Source of the DNA: Komagataeibacter europaeus LMG 18890
Lineage (GTDB): Bacteria > Pseudomonadota > Alphaproteobacteria > Acetobacterales > Acetobacteraceae
Assembly: GCF_000285295.1 (NCBI RefSeq)
Contig: NZ_CADP01000002.1
Location: 109,441-170,157, forward strand
Length of the DNA stretch: 60,717 nt
Reading direction: 5' to 3'
The first letter of the stretch is position 1. Each line of letters starts with the position of its first letter. Below are positions 60,382 to 60,717 of the stretch, one piece after another. Both the position numbers and the translations under genes were made by a program. Under the pieces are notes generated by a model, which worked only from the letters and a program-made list of their open reading frames with translations, was not told where the DNA came from and made no database searches.

Positions 60382-60717
60382 ATGGGCACACGGCATGGAC
60401 ACACGCGCGACCTGCTGCTGATCCGTGGCGGGACGGTGGTGACGGCGCAGGCGTCATTCCGGGTTGACGTGCTGTGCGGTGGCGAGGGCGAGATCCTGGC
60501 CGTTGGCCCCGACCTGGACAGGCCGACCGGCTGCACGGTGGTGGATGCGGGGGGGCTGCTGGTCATGCCCGGCGGGGTGGACCCGCAGGTTGGCATTGGC
60601 GCGGATGACGCCGGTTTCGCCCGCACGGTGGCGGCGCTGTCCGGTGGCACCACCACCATACTCGACACCATGCGTCCCGACGGTAGCGGACTGGATGCGG
60701 CATGGCGGGACTGGCGG
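60382..60717 (+). CDS. Dihydropyrimidinase-like amidohydrolase lacking the HxH motif (partial)
   Basis: Translation from ATG 60382 gives 112 codons to the right edge: DLLLIRGGTVVTAQASFRVDV, then ILAVGPDL, then LLVMPGGVDPQVGIGADDAGF and LSGGTTTILDTMRP. The overall reading matches the N-terminus of D-hydantoinase/dihydropyrimidinase. Active members have His-x-His (as in GGIDPHTH) after GGxD, where metals bind; here that position is PQVGI with no histidine. So metal binding by the usual site is not possible, and the protein may be a non-catalytic relative. No clear ribosome-binding site is seen. The C-terminal part is outside the window. Confidence 0.75.
   Translation, partial: MGTRHGHTRDLLLIRGGTVVTAQASFRVDVLCGGEGEILAVGPDLDRPTGCTVVDAGGLLVMPGGVDPQVGIGADDAGFARTVAALSGGTTTILDTMRPDGSGLDAAWRDWR

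Overview
The window is 60.7 kb of GC-rich alphaproteobacterial chromosome. Gene content and protein sequences point to an acetic acid bacterium, most likely Komagataeibacter (the former Gluconacetobacter xylinus group). The strongest evidence is the two-gene PQQ alcohol dehydrogenase operon (adhA-adhB) together with a quinol oxidase operon (cyoABCD). A class I lysyl-tRNA synthetase, a CIRCE-controlled groESL operon, hdaA and TimA/MltA/Smr genes fit the same group. I see no rRNA, tRNA, CRISPR array, insertion sequence or prophage. The assignment rests on recognition by eye, not on a database search.

Layout. 1-2.7 kb: tsaD (cut by the left edge), divergent from hemC-hemD. 2.9-8.8 kb: secB divergent from timA, then mltA, an orphan DNA methyltransferase, a tri-haem cytochrome c peroxidase and an Smr protein. 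8.8-12.9 kb: an orphan periplasmic binding protein and hemF, divergent from a lone cytochrome c1 gene and mtnP. 12.9-16.5 kb: a dienelactone hydrolase with an in-frame amber codon, groES-groEL and a cold-shock gene. 16.5-25.4 kb: a DinG-type helicase, lysK, an mprF homologue with a shortened catalytic domain, marC, a UDG-family gene and cobB. 25.5-36.2 kb is the respiratory core: adhA-adhB, thpR, a Bax-inhibitor-1 protein, cyoABCD and fdxA. 36.4-41.9 kb: an S4 protein, a Suv3-like helicase, an M17 peptidase, a MarR regulator and an unknown secreted protein. 42.0-47.3 kb: surface-sugar genes (WecA-like transferase, sugar dehydratase, aminotransferase), a membrane-anchored unknown and a HAD hydrolase. 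47.3-48.3 kb: an AT-rich, gene-poor patch. 48.3-60.7 kb: AI-2E transporter, MFS transporter, ABC-F ATPase, ndk, purM-purN, hdaA, ppk, ppx and the start of a dihydropyrimidinase-like gene.

How the parts fit. AdhAB oxidises ethanol at the periplasmic face and passes electrons to ubiquinone, and CyoABCD reoxidises the quinol. HemC, HemD and HemF supply haem. The peroxidase and lone cytochrome c1 are further periplasmic haem proteins. Several FNR-like sequences lie near these genes, so oxygen-linked control is plausible but untested.

The most unusual observations are: a dispersed two-hairpin repeat family placed at gene ends; a dihydropyrimidinase homologue without its His-x-His metal motif; an MprF homologue with half a synthase domain beside class I LysRS; a cytochrome c1 gene without petA/petB; an amber codon near the end of a dienelactone hydrolase; and nested inverted repeats plus a leader hairpin upstream of adhA.
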